NCBI GenBank assembly: GCA_963575745.1 | Contig: CAUYUJ010014348.1 | Coordinates: 100,001 to 164,000, forward strand | Reading direction: 5' to 3' | From: Prorocentrum cordatum | Taxonomy: Eukaryota; Sar; Dinophyceae; Prorocentrales; Prorocentraceae | DNA: 64,000 nucleotides | Shown: positions 32,701-43,704 of the stretch, in pieces | Numbering within the stretch: position 1 is the stretch's first letter | Layout: each line of letters starts with the position of its first letter | The notes under the pieces: model-generated | Told to the model about the DNA's origin: nothing | Database searches by the model: none | What the model saw: the letters and a program-made list of their open reading frames with translations, nothing else | Translations under genes and position numbers: made by a program

Positions 32701-32875
32701 CCTATAGTCCTACCACGAAAGTTTTAGAACCCAAAAATGTTCTAAGAACAAAAACAATGTTCTTCGAACAGTAACCCGATGTGTTAAGCCAAGACAGTCC
32801 CAGCCAGAAATGTTCTAAGAACATTTCGTGGACATCACACAAGGCTCTTAGAACATTGTTTGGTAGGGCTATAGG
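32701..32875. mobile_element. MITE with TGTTCTAAGAACA palindromes
   Basis: 175 bp bounded by 15-bp inverted repeats: CCTATAGTCCTACCA on the left and, reversed, CCTATAGCCCTACCA on the right. Inside are several palindromes, ATGTTCTAAGAACAT, TGTTCTAAGAACA and TGTTCTTCGAACA. No ORF. Only one copy is in the window, so the MITE call rests on structure. Confidence 0.65.
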
Positions 32876-32962
32876 GGCGCCAGGACGCTTCGTTACTGCT
32901 TGCAACATCGGGCCAAGAGACGCGAGCGGCCAGCCCGGAGCACGCGGCGTGGAGATGTTGGA

Positions 32963-32963
<1 letters not shown>

Positions 32964-33024
<61 letters not shown>
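32964..33024 (+). repeat. CA dinucleotide microsatellite
   Basis: About 30 uninterrupted CA units followed by a CGCA-type degenerate end. Confidence 0.97.
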
Positions 33025-33026
<2 letters not shown>

Positions 33027-33728
33027 GCACGCACACGTGCGCACACCGCAAAGGTCACTGCAACAAAAGGCTCACGCGAGGGAGCCACTTCCAAGAATGT
33101 TCAAACATGCGCGTCCCCATCCCCGAGCCTACGCCTTCGCCATCGACTCCTCCTGTCGCGTCTTCTCTCCTCGCTCCCCTGTCGTCCGTCAAGCCTCATC
33201 TCTCCTCCCTTCTTGCTTGTATTGTGGTTCTCCCCGCTTCCCCTCATCCACCTCCCCGTCCCGGGAAGCTGGGCGGAGGAGCGAGAAGAGCGAAGGCGAG
33301 AAGCACCTTGGACCAGCCACGCGGCAGGGCGCCAGGAGACTGCCGAAAGCTATCCCTCGTCGGTGCGTGGCGCAGGAGGACGTGAGCGGCAGAGAGGGAG
33401 GAAGGGTTCTTGTTCACGCGCGCCTCGGGAAAAGTGTCATAATCTTCTGAAGCTCCTGCGTTCCTCCTCCTGTCCCGGAGGGAAGAGCCTCTCGGGGCCT
33501 CAGAACCCGAAAATGTCCCTTTCTCCCTGCCTGCGCAAAGCAAAAGCGGCGGCTCGGAAACTGAAACCGATGGCCACGACGGCTTCTGTTTCCAATATCA
33601 ACAAGGCATGCTCTGGAACGGGTCCCACAACACCAAACGAGCCCACCTGGAGGCCCTCAGCCAGGAGCACGAGAGAGACGAAAACGCGGGAGAGGAGGAC
33701 GAACGCCATCACAAGGACGAGGATACTG

Positions 33729-33815
33729 AGGAGGAGGAGGAGGAGGAGGAGGAGGGAGGAGGAGGAGGAGGAGGATACTGAGGAGGAGGAGGAGGAGGAG
33801 GGGGAGGAGGAGGGC
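33729..33815 (+). repeat. GGA microsatellite
   Basis: GGA/GAG triplet run with a few GGATACTGA interruptions. Neighbouring sequence 33025-34150 shows no recognisable gene. Confidence 0.9.
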
Positions 33816-34150
33816 AGGGCACGGAAGAAAGGAGAGGCAGAAGGAAGGCGGGTGCACCAGGAAGCAGGCGTGTGAACGGCTCCGCTGTCGCGCGCCCGCC
33901 CCGCACCCTGCTGCTGCCAGTGATCCTCCTCCTCCTCCCTCCTGGCTCCCCCCTCCCCCTCCTCAGGCACAGGGGAAAAAACACCTGTGGGAAACGGGTC
34001 CTGGATCCTGGGGCCTTCATCCAGGACGAATTTTTCATCCCGAATCGTTCTATGACGGTCCCGGGACCCATGGAGGGCCCCATGAGCCCAAAACTGACGA
34101 ACAATCTCAACACCCGTTCCCCTCAAGACCCGCTTCTCCCGTGGCGACTC

Positions 34151-34157
34151 GCCCTCG

Positions 34158-34188
<31 letters not shown>

Positions 34189-34470
34189 AATCCTCCTCCT
34201 CCTCCTCCTCCTCCTCCTCCTCCTCCTCCTCCTCCTCCTCCTCTCGTCCTCGTCCTCGCCCTCGTCCTCCTCCTCCTGCTCCTCCTCCCTGTCCTCCTCC
34301 TCCTCCTCCTCCTCCTCCTCCTCCTCCTCCTGCTCTCGTCCTCATCCTCGCCCTCCTCCTCCTCCGCCTTCTCCTCCTGCTCTCGTTCTCGTCCTCGCCC
34401 TCGTCCTCCTCCTCCTCCTTCTCCTCCTGCTCTCGTTCTCGTTCTCGCCCTCGTCCTCCTCCTTTTCCAG
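34151..34470 (+). repeat. TCC microsatellite with CGTCCTCGCC interruptions
   Basis: A long TCC array, in its second half broken periodically by TGCTCTCGT(T/C)CTCGTCCTC-type units, i.e. a higher-order repeat. Poly-Pro, poly-Leu and poly-Ser frames are artefacts. Confidence 0.9.
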
Positions 34471-34584
34471 TGGCTCCCACCTCAAAGCACGGCGCCCTCG
34501 GCCCCCCCCCGCCCTAAGACGAAGCAAGGGCGAGGACAAAACTCGTCGGCGAGCGAGGGGGGGAACTGAGGCATGCTCAGAAGG

Positions 34585-34735
34585 CGGCGGGACCTCTCAG
34601 ACGCCCTCGCGCCTTCTGAGATGTTTGTGTATCCAGGGAAGTTTTACAAAACTTCTCGGAAGGCCAGGGGGCTTCCGAACCTTCTGTGAAGGCCTTCTCC
34701 TTCTCACTTCCCCCCCTCGCTTGCCGCCGAGAAAC
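34585..34735 (+). repeat. dispersed repeat J, copy 1
   Basis: It contains CCTTCTGAGA, AACTTCTCGGAAGGCC and ends CTTCCCCCCCTCGCTTGCCG. A related tract is at 38438-38570. Confidence 0.4.
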
Positions 34736-34892
34736 CGGACCAGGACAAAGTCGAACATATTTTTCGCTCGACGCCGACCCCTCCGACATCGAGGTCGCCA
34801 CGGCACCATAGCCAAGTGGCGACACGGCGTGAGAACGCAGGCGACGCCTGGCAGGAACGTTGTCCGTACCAGGCTCAGGGACGATGGAGAAT

Positions 34893-35052
34893 TGAAGGGG
34901 CCCCAGGACACACAGATAAATACACGCAAATAGAACAAATCCCCATATTTCCCCATATTTGCGGGGTTTTTGTCTTCCCACCCCCACTTCCCATAGTTTC
35001 CCATATTCCCGGGGGAATCGACGATGGATTGTGTCTGTGTGCTGTTTCCTCG
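34893..35052 (+). repeat. dispersed repeat I, copy 1
   Basis: It starts GAAGGGGCCCCAGGACACAC, holds CCCATATTT..GGGTTTTTGTCTTCCC and ends ATTGTGTCTGTGT. Other copies are at 35873-36029 and 38806-38933, all in the same orientation. AT-richer than its surroundings. It could be a MITE, but inverted ends are not evident. Confidence 0.7.
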
Positions 35053-35204
35053 GAGCTCCTGAAGACCGAGGGGCCCGCCCTGCCCACTCCGAGCTCCCTG
35101 CGGCTCCGGAGCCCCCGGCCTCGGGCGCCCCCGGCCTCCACGCCCCGAGCGCGAACCCCGGCACTGCGCCGGGAGACGGCTCGCCCTGCGATCCGCCTCC
35201 GAAG

Positions 35205-35540
35205 ACGCGCCAAGATGCGCGCGCGGCGCCCGCCGCCGCGCGCGGACGGGCGGCTCGGGGAGGCCTCTCGAACGCTCCGAAACGGGGAAGGAGGGGTGAG
35301 CTAGGGGGGAGGAGGGGGGGAGGAGGGGGGGAGGAGGAGGGAGGAGGGGGGAGGAGGGGGGAGGAAGGGGGAGGGGGAGGAGGAGGGGGATCCAAAATGC
35401 GCCAAGATGCGCGCGCGGCGCCCGCCGCAGCGCGCGGACGGGCGGCTCGGGGAGGCCTCTCGAACGCGCCGAAACGGGGAAGGAGGGGTGAGCTAGGGGG
35501 GAGGAGGGGGGGAGGAGGGGGGAGGAGGGGACGAGGATTG
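35205..35540 (+). repeat. tandem duplication of about 190 bp with GGA arrays
   Basis: The tract GCGCCAAGATGCGCGCG, GGACGGGCGGCTCGGGG, TCTCGAACGC and GGTGAGCTAGGG plus a GGGGGA array occurs twice (35205-35388 and 35395-35540), nearly identical, so the duplication is recent. Confidence 0.85.
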
Positions 35541-35872
35541 TCACGGATGTACCCTTAGGCCGTGGGTCGGGCTCACACACCTCAACCCCTAAGGGAGCGG
35601 GGTCTGGCCGATGCGAGAAGCCTGCCACGCGGACTAAAGCGGCGGGCGGAGGACAGAAATGATATTGAGGTGCTTAGTGAGGAACACCGGTCGATGCTCC
35701 ACCTCTATATCGCCTTCTCTGTCCACTGCCCCCTCCTCACCCTATGCCCTCTGGTGATCTGGTCAAATCCGGGCTCCTACCCGGTGGCATCCCAAGTCGG
35801 GGAAGCGAACTTGCCTCCGCAGTGGTCCGCACACATACCGAATCTGTTGCCCAGCGAGCCGTGGAGCTGTGA
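35541..35872. other. no gene seen
   Basis: Unique sequence between repeats. No domain-bearing frame. Confidence 0.45.
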
Positions 35873-36029
35873 AGGGGCCCCAGGACACACAAAGAAATAC
35901 ACACAAATAACAGGATCCTCTATATTTTCCTATATTTTCTGGGTTTTTGTCTTCCCCCCCACTTCCGATATTTTCCCATCTTTTCTGGGGGATCGACGAT
36001 TAATTGTGTCTGTGTTTTTTTCCCTCCTG
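35873..36029 (+). repeat. dispersed repeat I, copy 2
   Basis: GAAGGGGCCCCAGGACACAC start, GGGTTTTTGTCTTCCCCCC in the middle and ATTGTGTCTGTG end, as in copy 1. Confidence 0.7.
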
Positions 36030-36649
36030 AATGTGGCGCGCGGTCGCCACAGCCATGGATCGGGGGAGGTGCCCTCCCCCAAGTGTGGCCGGTGCCGCCG
36101 CGTTCGGCGGCGGGAGCCCGCGACTTCCCAGGGAAACGGAACCGTCGCCAATCCACGCCCCCTGGACCCCTGTTTGCGATGGCCTGCTTCTCAGAAGGCA
36201 GGCCCCCTTTCGCGTCTTCCCCCCCCCCCCCGTTGCGTGCCCGCCGACGCGTGGCGATCCTCCCAGGCGATGAATGAAGGGCGTGCCTCCCCGACGAAGC
36301 GGACCCGTGTGGGCCCCCCAGCACTCCCGAACACACCCTCCCCCAAACGTCCAACACCTGTTCGATCCTCGTCCTCCCTACAGGCGGGGTTGACTGGAGA
36401 GGGGACACGCGAGAGGACACAAGACCCTCCCGAGGGCCAGATTGCCACAGGAATGCAAGAAGGCATGGGTCGCGAAGCTCAGGAAACAAGGGTACCCTCG
36501 ATTTGGCAGGGCCGACCTGCGAAAGCAGGCTCGCCTGTGCCACTCCACCGTCGCTTCCCAGGTGGAGGTGGCCCAAACCCCCCCCCCCCCCTTGGCACTG
36601 GCCGGCGCTCCCTCGCCACTGTTCGCCAGCGTGGGCCCCACGCGGCGTG
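36030..36649. other. no gene seen
   Basis: GC-rich with overlapping Pro/Arg-rich frames. No recognisable protein. Confidence 0.45.
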
Positions 36650-36965
36650 CTCCGGCAGACTCTGCAATGTGACACGTGCGGTGCAGTCTACGCAGTGCAA
36701 TCTACGCCACGCAACCCATGCAGACGCAATCCATGCGGATGCAGGGGGGCCGATACCGGCCCCCCTGGGATAGTGTAAATTCATATTTAGGATGGAAATG
36801 TGGTCAGAATCATACATGGTTTACATACCCGAAAGGGGGGAATAACGCGGGGGGGGGGGTAGATTCAGTCTTTTTTGAAAGGAAAATCTACGCAGTGTAA
36901 CCCATGCAGATGCAGTCCATGCGGGGAAATCTCCGCAATGCAACCGATGCGGTGCAGTGGAAGTC
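36650..36965 (+). repeat. short phased repeats of TGCAATCCATGC type
   Basis: Two clusters (about 36665-36755 and 36885-36965) of 10-15-bp units such as GTGCAGTCTACGC and TGCAATCCATGCGGATGC, separated by a unique 120-bp AT-richer stretch. Confidence 0.6.
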
Positions 36966-37269
36966 GCGCCACAGCGGTCGCACGCACGGCGGCGACGGGC
37001 GGCGACGAGCCATCCAGACCGCCACCGGGGCCCAGCGGCGACGGGCGGCGAGCTGGCCAGACCGCCACTGGGGCGCAGCGGCCCTGCTCCCTCGGAACAA
37101 GAGTGAGAGCCCAGGAGTACAAGCACCACCGCCACCAGGGCCCACTGCCGGGAGGAGCCATAGGGCGGGGGGGTCCCCCTGCTGGTGTGCCCCCCCCCCC
37201 CCCCCCCCGCCTCTCGAGACATCCCCTGTCCCCTGTCCCCAATGCGGGCACCTCCTCGCTTGAAAGGGC

Positions 37270-37560
37270 CTCGCTGGAGGTGGTGGCGGTGGTGGTGGTG
37301 GTTGTGGTGGTGGTTGTGGTGGTGGTGGTTTCGCTTCTCCTTTTCCCCCCTTCAAAGGCAACTCATGGGAACCTCCCGTGCCGTCTTGTTGGCTCTTGCG
37401 AATCGACGCCCATCGACGCTACACCGACGCCAAATCGACGCTCAATCGACGCTAAATCGACGCAAGCCGACGCTACACCGACGCTGATTCACGCCAAATC
37501 AGCGCTTCCGCCCCCTCCTCCTCCTCCTCCTCCTCCTCCTCCTCCTCCTCCTCCTCCTTA
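37270..37560 (+). repeat. GGT, CGACGC and TCC microsatellites in succession
   Basis: 37275-37332 is a GGT/GTG array. 37388-37505 is about ten degenerate units of AATCGACGCTA or ACACCGACGC. 37507-37560 is a TCC array. No gene is supported between 36966 and 37784. Confidence 0.8.
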
Positions 37561-37784
37561 CCTTTCATCCTTCTCCTTCTCCTATCCGCCCTAGGCGTCC
37601 TGCTCGACGGCGTAGCGGAGGCCCCGGGCGTAGTCGGCGCCGTTGGAGTACGCCACGACGTCCAGCCCCGGAGGCAGGTGCAGGCTGCGATGGGGGCGGG
37701 CGGGCGGGGCGAATCTGGGGGGGAGGAAGGGGAGGGGGGGGGGGGGCGGGGAGGGGACTTGGAGGAGTCAGGGGCGAGGACGTG

Positions 37785-38032
37785 CAGAGGAGGAGGAGAA
37801 GGAGGAGGAGGAGAAGGAGGAGGAGGAGAAGGGGAGAAGGAGGAGGGAGGAGGAGGAGGAGGAGGAGGAGGAGGAGGAGGAGAGGAGGAGGAAGGAGGAG
37901 GAGGAGGAGGAGGAGGAGGAGGAGGAGGAGAGGAGGAGCAGGAGGGAGGGGCGGCGATGAGGTGAGGAGGAGGAGGAGGAGGAGGAGGAGGAGGAGGAGG
38001 AGGAGGAGGAGGAGGAGGAGGAGGAGGTACTG
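37785..38032 (+). repeat. GGA/GAG microsatellite
   Basis: Long purine-triplet run with a few breaks. On the minus strand it yields artefactual poly-Pro, poly-Leu and poly-Ser frames. Confidence 0.95.
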
Positions 38033-38196
38033 AGAAAAACAGTTGGTTGGGCGCACCCCCATCGGTGGCGCAGGGTGGACGGCCGGCCGGTGCGCTCGAC
38101 CCCAGTGGACACCTGCTCCGACTCGACCCCGGCGGTGCGCTCGACCCCAGTTGGACAGGTGCCGGGGTCGCGGACTCAGTGGGAGGAAAGGGACTT

Positions 38197-38324
38197 GCCG
38201 TCGCTCGGACGTCCATTCCCGTGCATTTTTCGGTTTCGTGCGTGTTTTTTTTGCTCGATGGTCCAGGATGGTCCTCGATGGTTCTCGCCAAGGAAAAACA
38301 AACGCACACGCCCGAGCGATGCCA
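38197..38324 (+). mobile_element. MITE family K, copy 2
   Basis: Ends GCCGTCGCTCGGACG and, reversed, GGCATCGCTCGGGCG; the interior carries CCCGTGCATTTT, TTTTTTTTGCTCGATGG and GATGGTCCTCGATGG like copy 1. Non-coding. Confidence 0.65.
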
Positions 38325-38437
38325 TGGGGAGGGGGGAGAGAAGGAGGGGCCCCTCCCCCCTCCTCCTCCTCCGCTCACACATTCGCCAATGCCTTTCTCG
38401 GCGGCGCGCCCGCGGGGGGGGCGAGAGGGCGTGGGCC

Positions 38438-38570
38438 GTCTCAGAAGGCCCCCAGGTTGCCTTAAGCCTCCCCAGAAGACACCAAGACAATGTCAGAAGG
38501 CTGGAGGGTTTCTGAGAAGTCCCACCGCCTTGTGAGAAGGCTTCCCCCCCCTCGCTCGCCGCCGATTTGC
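38438..38570 (+). repeat. dispersed repeat J, copy 2
   Basis: It holds GTCTCAGAAGGCC, TTTCTGAGAAG, GTGAGAAGGCTTCC and ends CCCCCCTCGCTCGCCGCCGA. Similarity to copy 1 is patchy. Confidence 0.4.
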
Positions 38571-38805
38571 GATGTCCTGGGCAACCCTCATGGGCGCGAA
38601 CGCTCTCTGCTGTGGTCGGGGGTTGCCAAAAGCGCGCCCCACGGATCATTTCCAAGGAGGCTCACGAGGTCGAGAGGCCCGAGGGGCTACAAAGTGGACC
38701 GACGAGCCGGGGGCACCGTGAGCCACGGGCGCCATGAACAATCCACGAGTTGGTGGTCCGAGGATGCCCTGCGCCAGCATGCGCGGCACACCTCCAGCGC
38801 CCACC

Positions 38806-38933
38806 GTCAGACGGGCCCAGGGACACACACATGTAGACACAACTCCCACATTTCCCCATGTGTGCTTCCATATGTTCTGGATTTCCGTTTTCCCCCTTCA
38901 CTCACGTCCACTTACCATATTTTCCCGTAGGTT
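38806..38933 (+). repeat. dispersed repeat I, copy 3
   Basis: More diverged: GGGCCCAGGGACACACACA start, TTTCCCCATGTGTGC, TTCCGTTTTCCCCC and CATATTTTCCCGTAGG. Same orientation as the other copies. Confidence 0.55.
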
Positions 38934-39950
38934 CTTGCTTGGTTTTCCCACCTGAGCCATGGGCTCCCAGCGGCGGGCTGCGCCCCACCTCGCCGCCGAG
39001 GCGGCGAGAGGGGGCGACGGAGGCGCAGGGCGAGGAGGCAGCCTGGGGCCCCAGACCTGATGAGCGGACGCAGCCCCGCGGCCAAATTTGATGGGCCGAT
39101 CTGTTCCACCAGCACTACCACAGGTAGGACAGGATGAGGAGGAGGAAATATAATTGCGGGGGGTGGCGGCAATCAGATGTAGGCGGCGGGGCCTTTACGC
39201 ATCGTGCACTACCAAATACGCGTCGATGATCGGGCCACACGGCGGCGGCATGTCGTATTTGAGTCGGGATTGTGCGGGCGGTCGAACAGCTCAGGCGGAG
39301 AAGAGAAACCAAAGGAAGAAGACACCGCACACACATTCTAGATTCGGCAAGGAGACATCGTCGACGGGCGCGCGCGCGCGAGGGCGCGAGCTCATCCACT
39401 GTGCCCGTGCGCTTGCTCGTGCTCTTGAGAGCGGCACGTGAGTAGCTCGCGCGCGTGAGTGATGATGGTGTGAGCTGCCATGTGACGCATTCCGTGATGC
39501 GGGTGGCCTCGGGCCGCAGACGCAACGCCTGAAAGCCTGTCCTGCGACTTATGCAAGATTGTTGGCCCCGGGCCACGCGAGTTGTGAGGCGGAGGTGCAG
39601 CGCCTGGGCCTGGTAGATGGTAGAGAGGGTGATGGATGGAGATAGACCTTGAGGGATGCGAGCACTATTTTGGCGCGATCGCCTCACGATCCGTCGAACA
39701 CGCTCCGATCGCGACCACCGAGGGCGACCTCCTCGCTGGGCGTGCCGGCCCGGCACCGCCCCTGGGCGAGGGCGGCAGCTGTGGCTCGTGGGCGCCAGCC
39801 GCGCCGATGGCTGCGCCAGCGCGCCGACGTTTGACTGTCCGCCCAGCCCTGCGGGCATTCGTCGCATTATTATAACTCTTCTTCTTGCGGAGGTCAGCGG
39901 CGTTTTCTCATGATGGGTTCGTTCCTGTCCTTGCTCTCGTCCTTGCCGGC
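38934..39950. other. no gene seen
   Basis: Unique GC-rich DNA with overlapping Arg-rich frames on both strands, none convincing. Confidence 0.45.
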
Positions 39951-40004
39951 TGCCGCCGCGGCGCCCCCTCGGGAGCCGAAGGGCGCCTTGGCCCCCGTCC
40001 CGGT

Positions 40005-40667
40005 TTAGAGCGGGCGTGGAATTGACCAGCGCAAAGTCGGTCTCCGGCTCGAACTGCGGGCAGGGGCGACGAACTGCGAGCGGGGGCGATGAGGCGGAGC
40101 GCGCGGCGCGCGCTCACCCGAAGGTGAAGGGGGGCGCGCTGCGCGCGGCGACGGCCCCGCCGGCCGCTCACGGCCAGGCGGACGGCTCTTGGACGACGGG
40201 ATGCCAAGCGATGCGCCGTTGAACTCGGCCAACAGATTCGGACCGAATCCGGGCCAGGACGCCGCGTTCATCGGCGTCCAGGAACACTCTTCCAAGAGCA
40301 AGCCGTCTCGACTGTCTTTGGCCACGATGCGCTCGCCGCCGCGGCCGACTTGGACGGCTGCGACGCTGTCGAGATTGAAGACGTTTTCGGATAAGCACTC
40401 GAAGCTCATGGCCAGGGCCGCGGATCGCTCGTTGGCGGCGACGGCGGCGGCCATGCCGGCGTCGTAAAGGCCAAAGCGTTGAAGGGTCTTAGCCGAGAGG
40501 ATTAGGATGTACTGTTCTACGTTCGTCCACGTCTGACAGTGGGGTGTAGCAGTTTGGCTCGTAGCCCCGTCTACACATCCACCAAAGTCCATAAACCGTC
40601 GCGCATCTCCGAAGCGGCATCTGTTTGGCGCCTCGGTGGCTGATGGTCGCGGTGCCTTGTTGGGCAC
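40005..40667 (-). other. unrecognised coding-like segment
   Basis: The central part of this minus-strand frame (about 40200-40610) has balanced, non-repetitive composition, for example TNVEQYILILSAKTLQRF and CLSENVFNLDSVAAVQVG, unlike the simple-repeat frames elsewhere. It ends in a low-complexity Arg/Pro tail from about 40180, so a real exon would stop before that. I cannot assign a family. It may be part of a decayed retroelement or an exon of a host gene whose other exons lie at 40700-41460 in other frames. Confidence 0.35.
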
Positions 40668-40744
40668 TCATCTGGACGACTGCGGCTGTACCGCTCCGCG
40701 CGCTCGCATAGTTGGTGGATGGAGCTCGGTTGAAGTCGACCAAC

Positions 40745-41457
40745 TTACCTGTCTTGTAGTTCAGTGTCTGGACTGCAACTGTTGCGCTGGCTCGGCTGAT
40801 GCGGGAGATGGCCGAGGCTTGTGCGATTCGTTGCAATGCGATCTCTTAGCCGGCCTGAGATGCGGGCGGCGCGTGCTGCGTCATCCGGGAGGGCCAACGT
40901 GTCCGACAACGTCCGCGCCTGCCGTCCGAATCGCGCGTTAGAAGGCGTTGCGCCTTCATGGGGTATGAGACAGTTGCCCGCAAACGTTGCCTCCCTCCGA
41001 TAGTTCATAGGTCGGGCAGGCTGACTCTCAGTCCTTCGCGCCGAAGTTGCTCTTCAATGCTGAGCACGGCACGTCGCAGGATTGTGCTGGGTCGCGCAAT
41101 CATCTGGGCGCGCTGGTCGGGGGCTCGTACTTGGACCACGATGCCGCGTCGATCGAAGAATGGCTTCGCTGCGGCACCCAGGATACCACCTTCGCCTTCC
41201 ACTATCCGTTTCCTGCATGATCCGAAAATCGAGATTCAACATGCTAGGATGGCAGAGCATTAGCTCGCTGAAAGGCGGTGTCCAGCTTCGCTGGTGTCAC
41301 ATTCGAATAGATGTTCTGCGACCCGTCGTTCGGCTCTAGCGATCATGGGCGAGATCGGGTATTGGCGGTAGAAGAGGGTGCCCCCTTCGACTTCCTGATC
41401 GGGACGCGGCGTGTGTCTACCACGCCGGCGATGAGTTGGACGACTGTACTCGGGCAC
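40745..41457 (-). pseudogene. possible decayed coding region, family unknown
   Basis: Several short minus-strand frames (ARISGRLRDRIA, ASAISRISRASATVAVQT, IVVQVRAPDQRAQMIA) look coding but are in different frames with stops between them. With the segment at 40005-40667 they may be one broken gene or retroelement. No motif is recognisable. Confidence 0.25.
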
Positions 41458-42900
41458 GGAGCTGCTGGAAATACTTGCTACATCTGAGTCCGTGGAACAT
41501 GCGACAAAGGAACATGCAGTTTACGGAAACCGCGAGGCACTTTCGAGACATCCCGGGTCCGCAACATACGTGATCAAGTTCGGACTGACGTCGAAACTGG
41601 TCCAATCTTCTGGCACATGACCCGTCGCCGCGTCCACGACTCGCGGCTGCGGCCGAGGAGCTGTGGAAACTCAGGGCGTTGATGGGTCAGGCGACTGTGG
41701 TGGTTCGTCGCCATCAAAAAAATCGTCGCGGATTGGAACTGGCGGTGCCGGGTCGTCGACGGGGCTTCGGCCCGGAGGCGGCCCATCGGAATTAGGACCC
41801 GATTGTGATCCAAGGATCCCTGCGACGGGATGTCGAAAACGCCGCATGGCGTGGTCAAGGTGCGTAGTATCTCGTGGCAGATCTCGTGTGCATCTTGGAA
41901 AAGAGCACGCGTGGTGATTCGACTCTTGGACGGATGGCGCGCTTCCATGGGATCTTGATGCGACGTGGACCCAGATGGACGCGATTGCCGCGGCAGCCTG
42001 GACATCCTGGATACCATGTAGCGTTTGGTGTGATGGTCGCTTCCTTGGCAGATGGTTCGATGGCAGCTGTAAGCGTGCCCGTGGCGCGCTTGGGCGTTCT
42101 GGTCGCCTTCGGTCGGACACGGGGCTTGCCTGTTGGCGTAAGCGTGGCTGCTGTTGCCGGTGTTGGTGTTGGTGCAGGTAGTGCGTCGGTTTCCTCCAGG
42201 CGCCCAAGATCCCGGACCGCCTGGGCCCCCCGTCGCCCTCCCAAAGCCCCATCTCGTCCATCCCAGACCCGCTCGAGTCATGAACCAGTCACGGTGCCCA
42301 GTTTTTCTTCACTCTCAACCTCTGGAGGCGCTCTCCAGGCCGCAGGGCCGCCAGACCACTATGACGTCGCAGCGCGGCAGAGGCGATCCGCACGCGCGCT
42401 CTAGTACGTCGGGAGCGGACGAACGAACTGTCCGGCTGCAAGACGGCCGCGGGAGCTGGGAGCAGGAAGGGCACCCAATGCACTAAAACCTCCGTCGGGA
42501 GTGACCAGTGCGGCCAGCCTGTGCTGAGGCAGTCTGGCAGTCGACGCGGAGCGGCATCGCGGCCACACGAAAGGGCCGAGGCAGAGGCTGCAGGCGCAGA
42601 AAACGTGGATTTAGTGGTGCCAGTGCGGGAACAGAAAACCGGTCCCGAAGAATGGGTCGAGACCCCTGGGTATCGACGTCATGAATCAAAATGACGTCGG
42701 GGGTCTGGGATTCCGCCCATCCCCCGCCCTTCCCTCTCCCCCCTTCCCATCCTCCCTCTCGAAGACGCACGCGACGGTCGCAATTGGAAGGCAAGGGGAT
42801 CTGCTTCCCGTGCTTCCCTGAAGAGTGTTCCTTTGGTGAGCTCTGTCGTGCTGGCGTCGGGCCCCCTGGGCCTCTCGTGGCACAGCACATGCACTCATGG
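41458..42900. other. no convincing gene
   Basis: Several overlapping minus-strand frames of 130-235 codons cover 41574-42281 (one has WYPGCPGCRGN), but they compete with each other and none shows a known fold. The rest is unique, gene-free sequence as far as I can see. Confidence 0.4.
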
Positions 42901-43116
42901 CAACATCCGCCCCCCTCTCACTCTCCGCTTCCCTCCCTCTCCTCATCGTTCCTGCTCCATCCCCTGATCCTGTGCCCTGCTCCTCCTTCCTCCGCCGTCC
43001 CTGACTCCTCCCGGTGTCCATTTTCCTCCGCCAAATCTCCCTCAGCCTCACTCACCCTCCCCTTCCTCCTCGTCCCCCCATCCTGCAGGCGAAGGAGGGA
43101 GGAGGAAAAGCAAGAT

Positions 43117-43325
43117 GGCCTGTTATGGGTGTGGAAATTGCCACCGAAGACTCCCTTGTCGAAACCCTGCAGCCGGATCACCATGCCATTTGGCTGTTTG
43201 CCAGCGGACAACCAGTTCATGATCACGGCCTCTCTCGGGGCGGGCTTGCCAGACACTGTCATCATCATCGTCTTTGACATGCTGCTGCTGCTCCGCGGCT
43301 TCTTCCTCTGTCTACTCCTCGTCAT
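43117..43325 (-). other. possible small exon
   Basis: A minus-strand stretch reads REAVIMNWLSAGKQPNGMVI and then RLQGFDKGVFGGNFHTHN, of ordinary composition and flanked by low-complexity text. The opposite strand has an equally open hydrophobic frame. Not assignable; weak. Confidence 0.2.
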
Positions 43326-43704
43326 GTGATTCATGTCAGCTTGGGTGCTTGCACCCAAGATAGTCATGCATCCGCATCCGTATATGTAGCCATTTCCCTC
43401 CTCCACCGAGGGGGACGTGAGGAGGTGGCAGACAAGAAGGAGAGGGATGGCGGAGGATGGGGATGATAAAGAACAGACAAAGCAGGCGGAGTGACACTGA
43501 GGAGGTGAGGAAGAGGAGCATTCAGTCACGTGCCAATTGGTGTCTGTGGCTCTCCGAGGCATGGACTTGCTCGCCCGGGTCTGAGCGATCCATGCAGGAA
43601 GGATCGTGCCAGGAGCAGTCCCCAGGGAAATCTGCAGCAGTTTCGTGTCGTGCCGGCGCGGCGGCGACCCCAACGCGGGCGTTCAAGGTTGAACGTCGCA
43701 AGTT

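Noticed and set aside
33500-35628. Several 200-350-codon frames around the GGA/TCC arrays
   Set aside because: Driven by triplet repeats and repeats I/J. The non-repeat parts do not read as protein.
39115-39867. 250-codon minus-strand frame
   Set aside because: Arg/Ser/Leu-rich with no motif, and open frames on the other strand cover the same bases.
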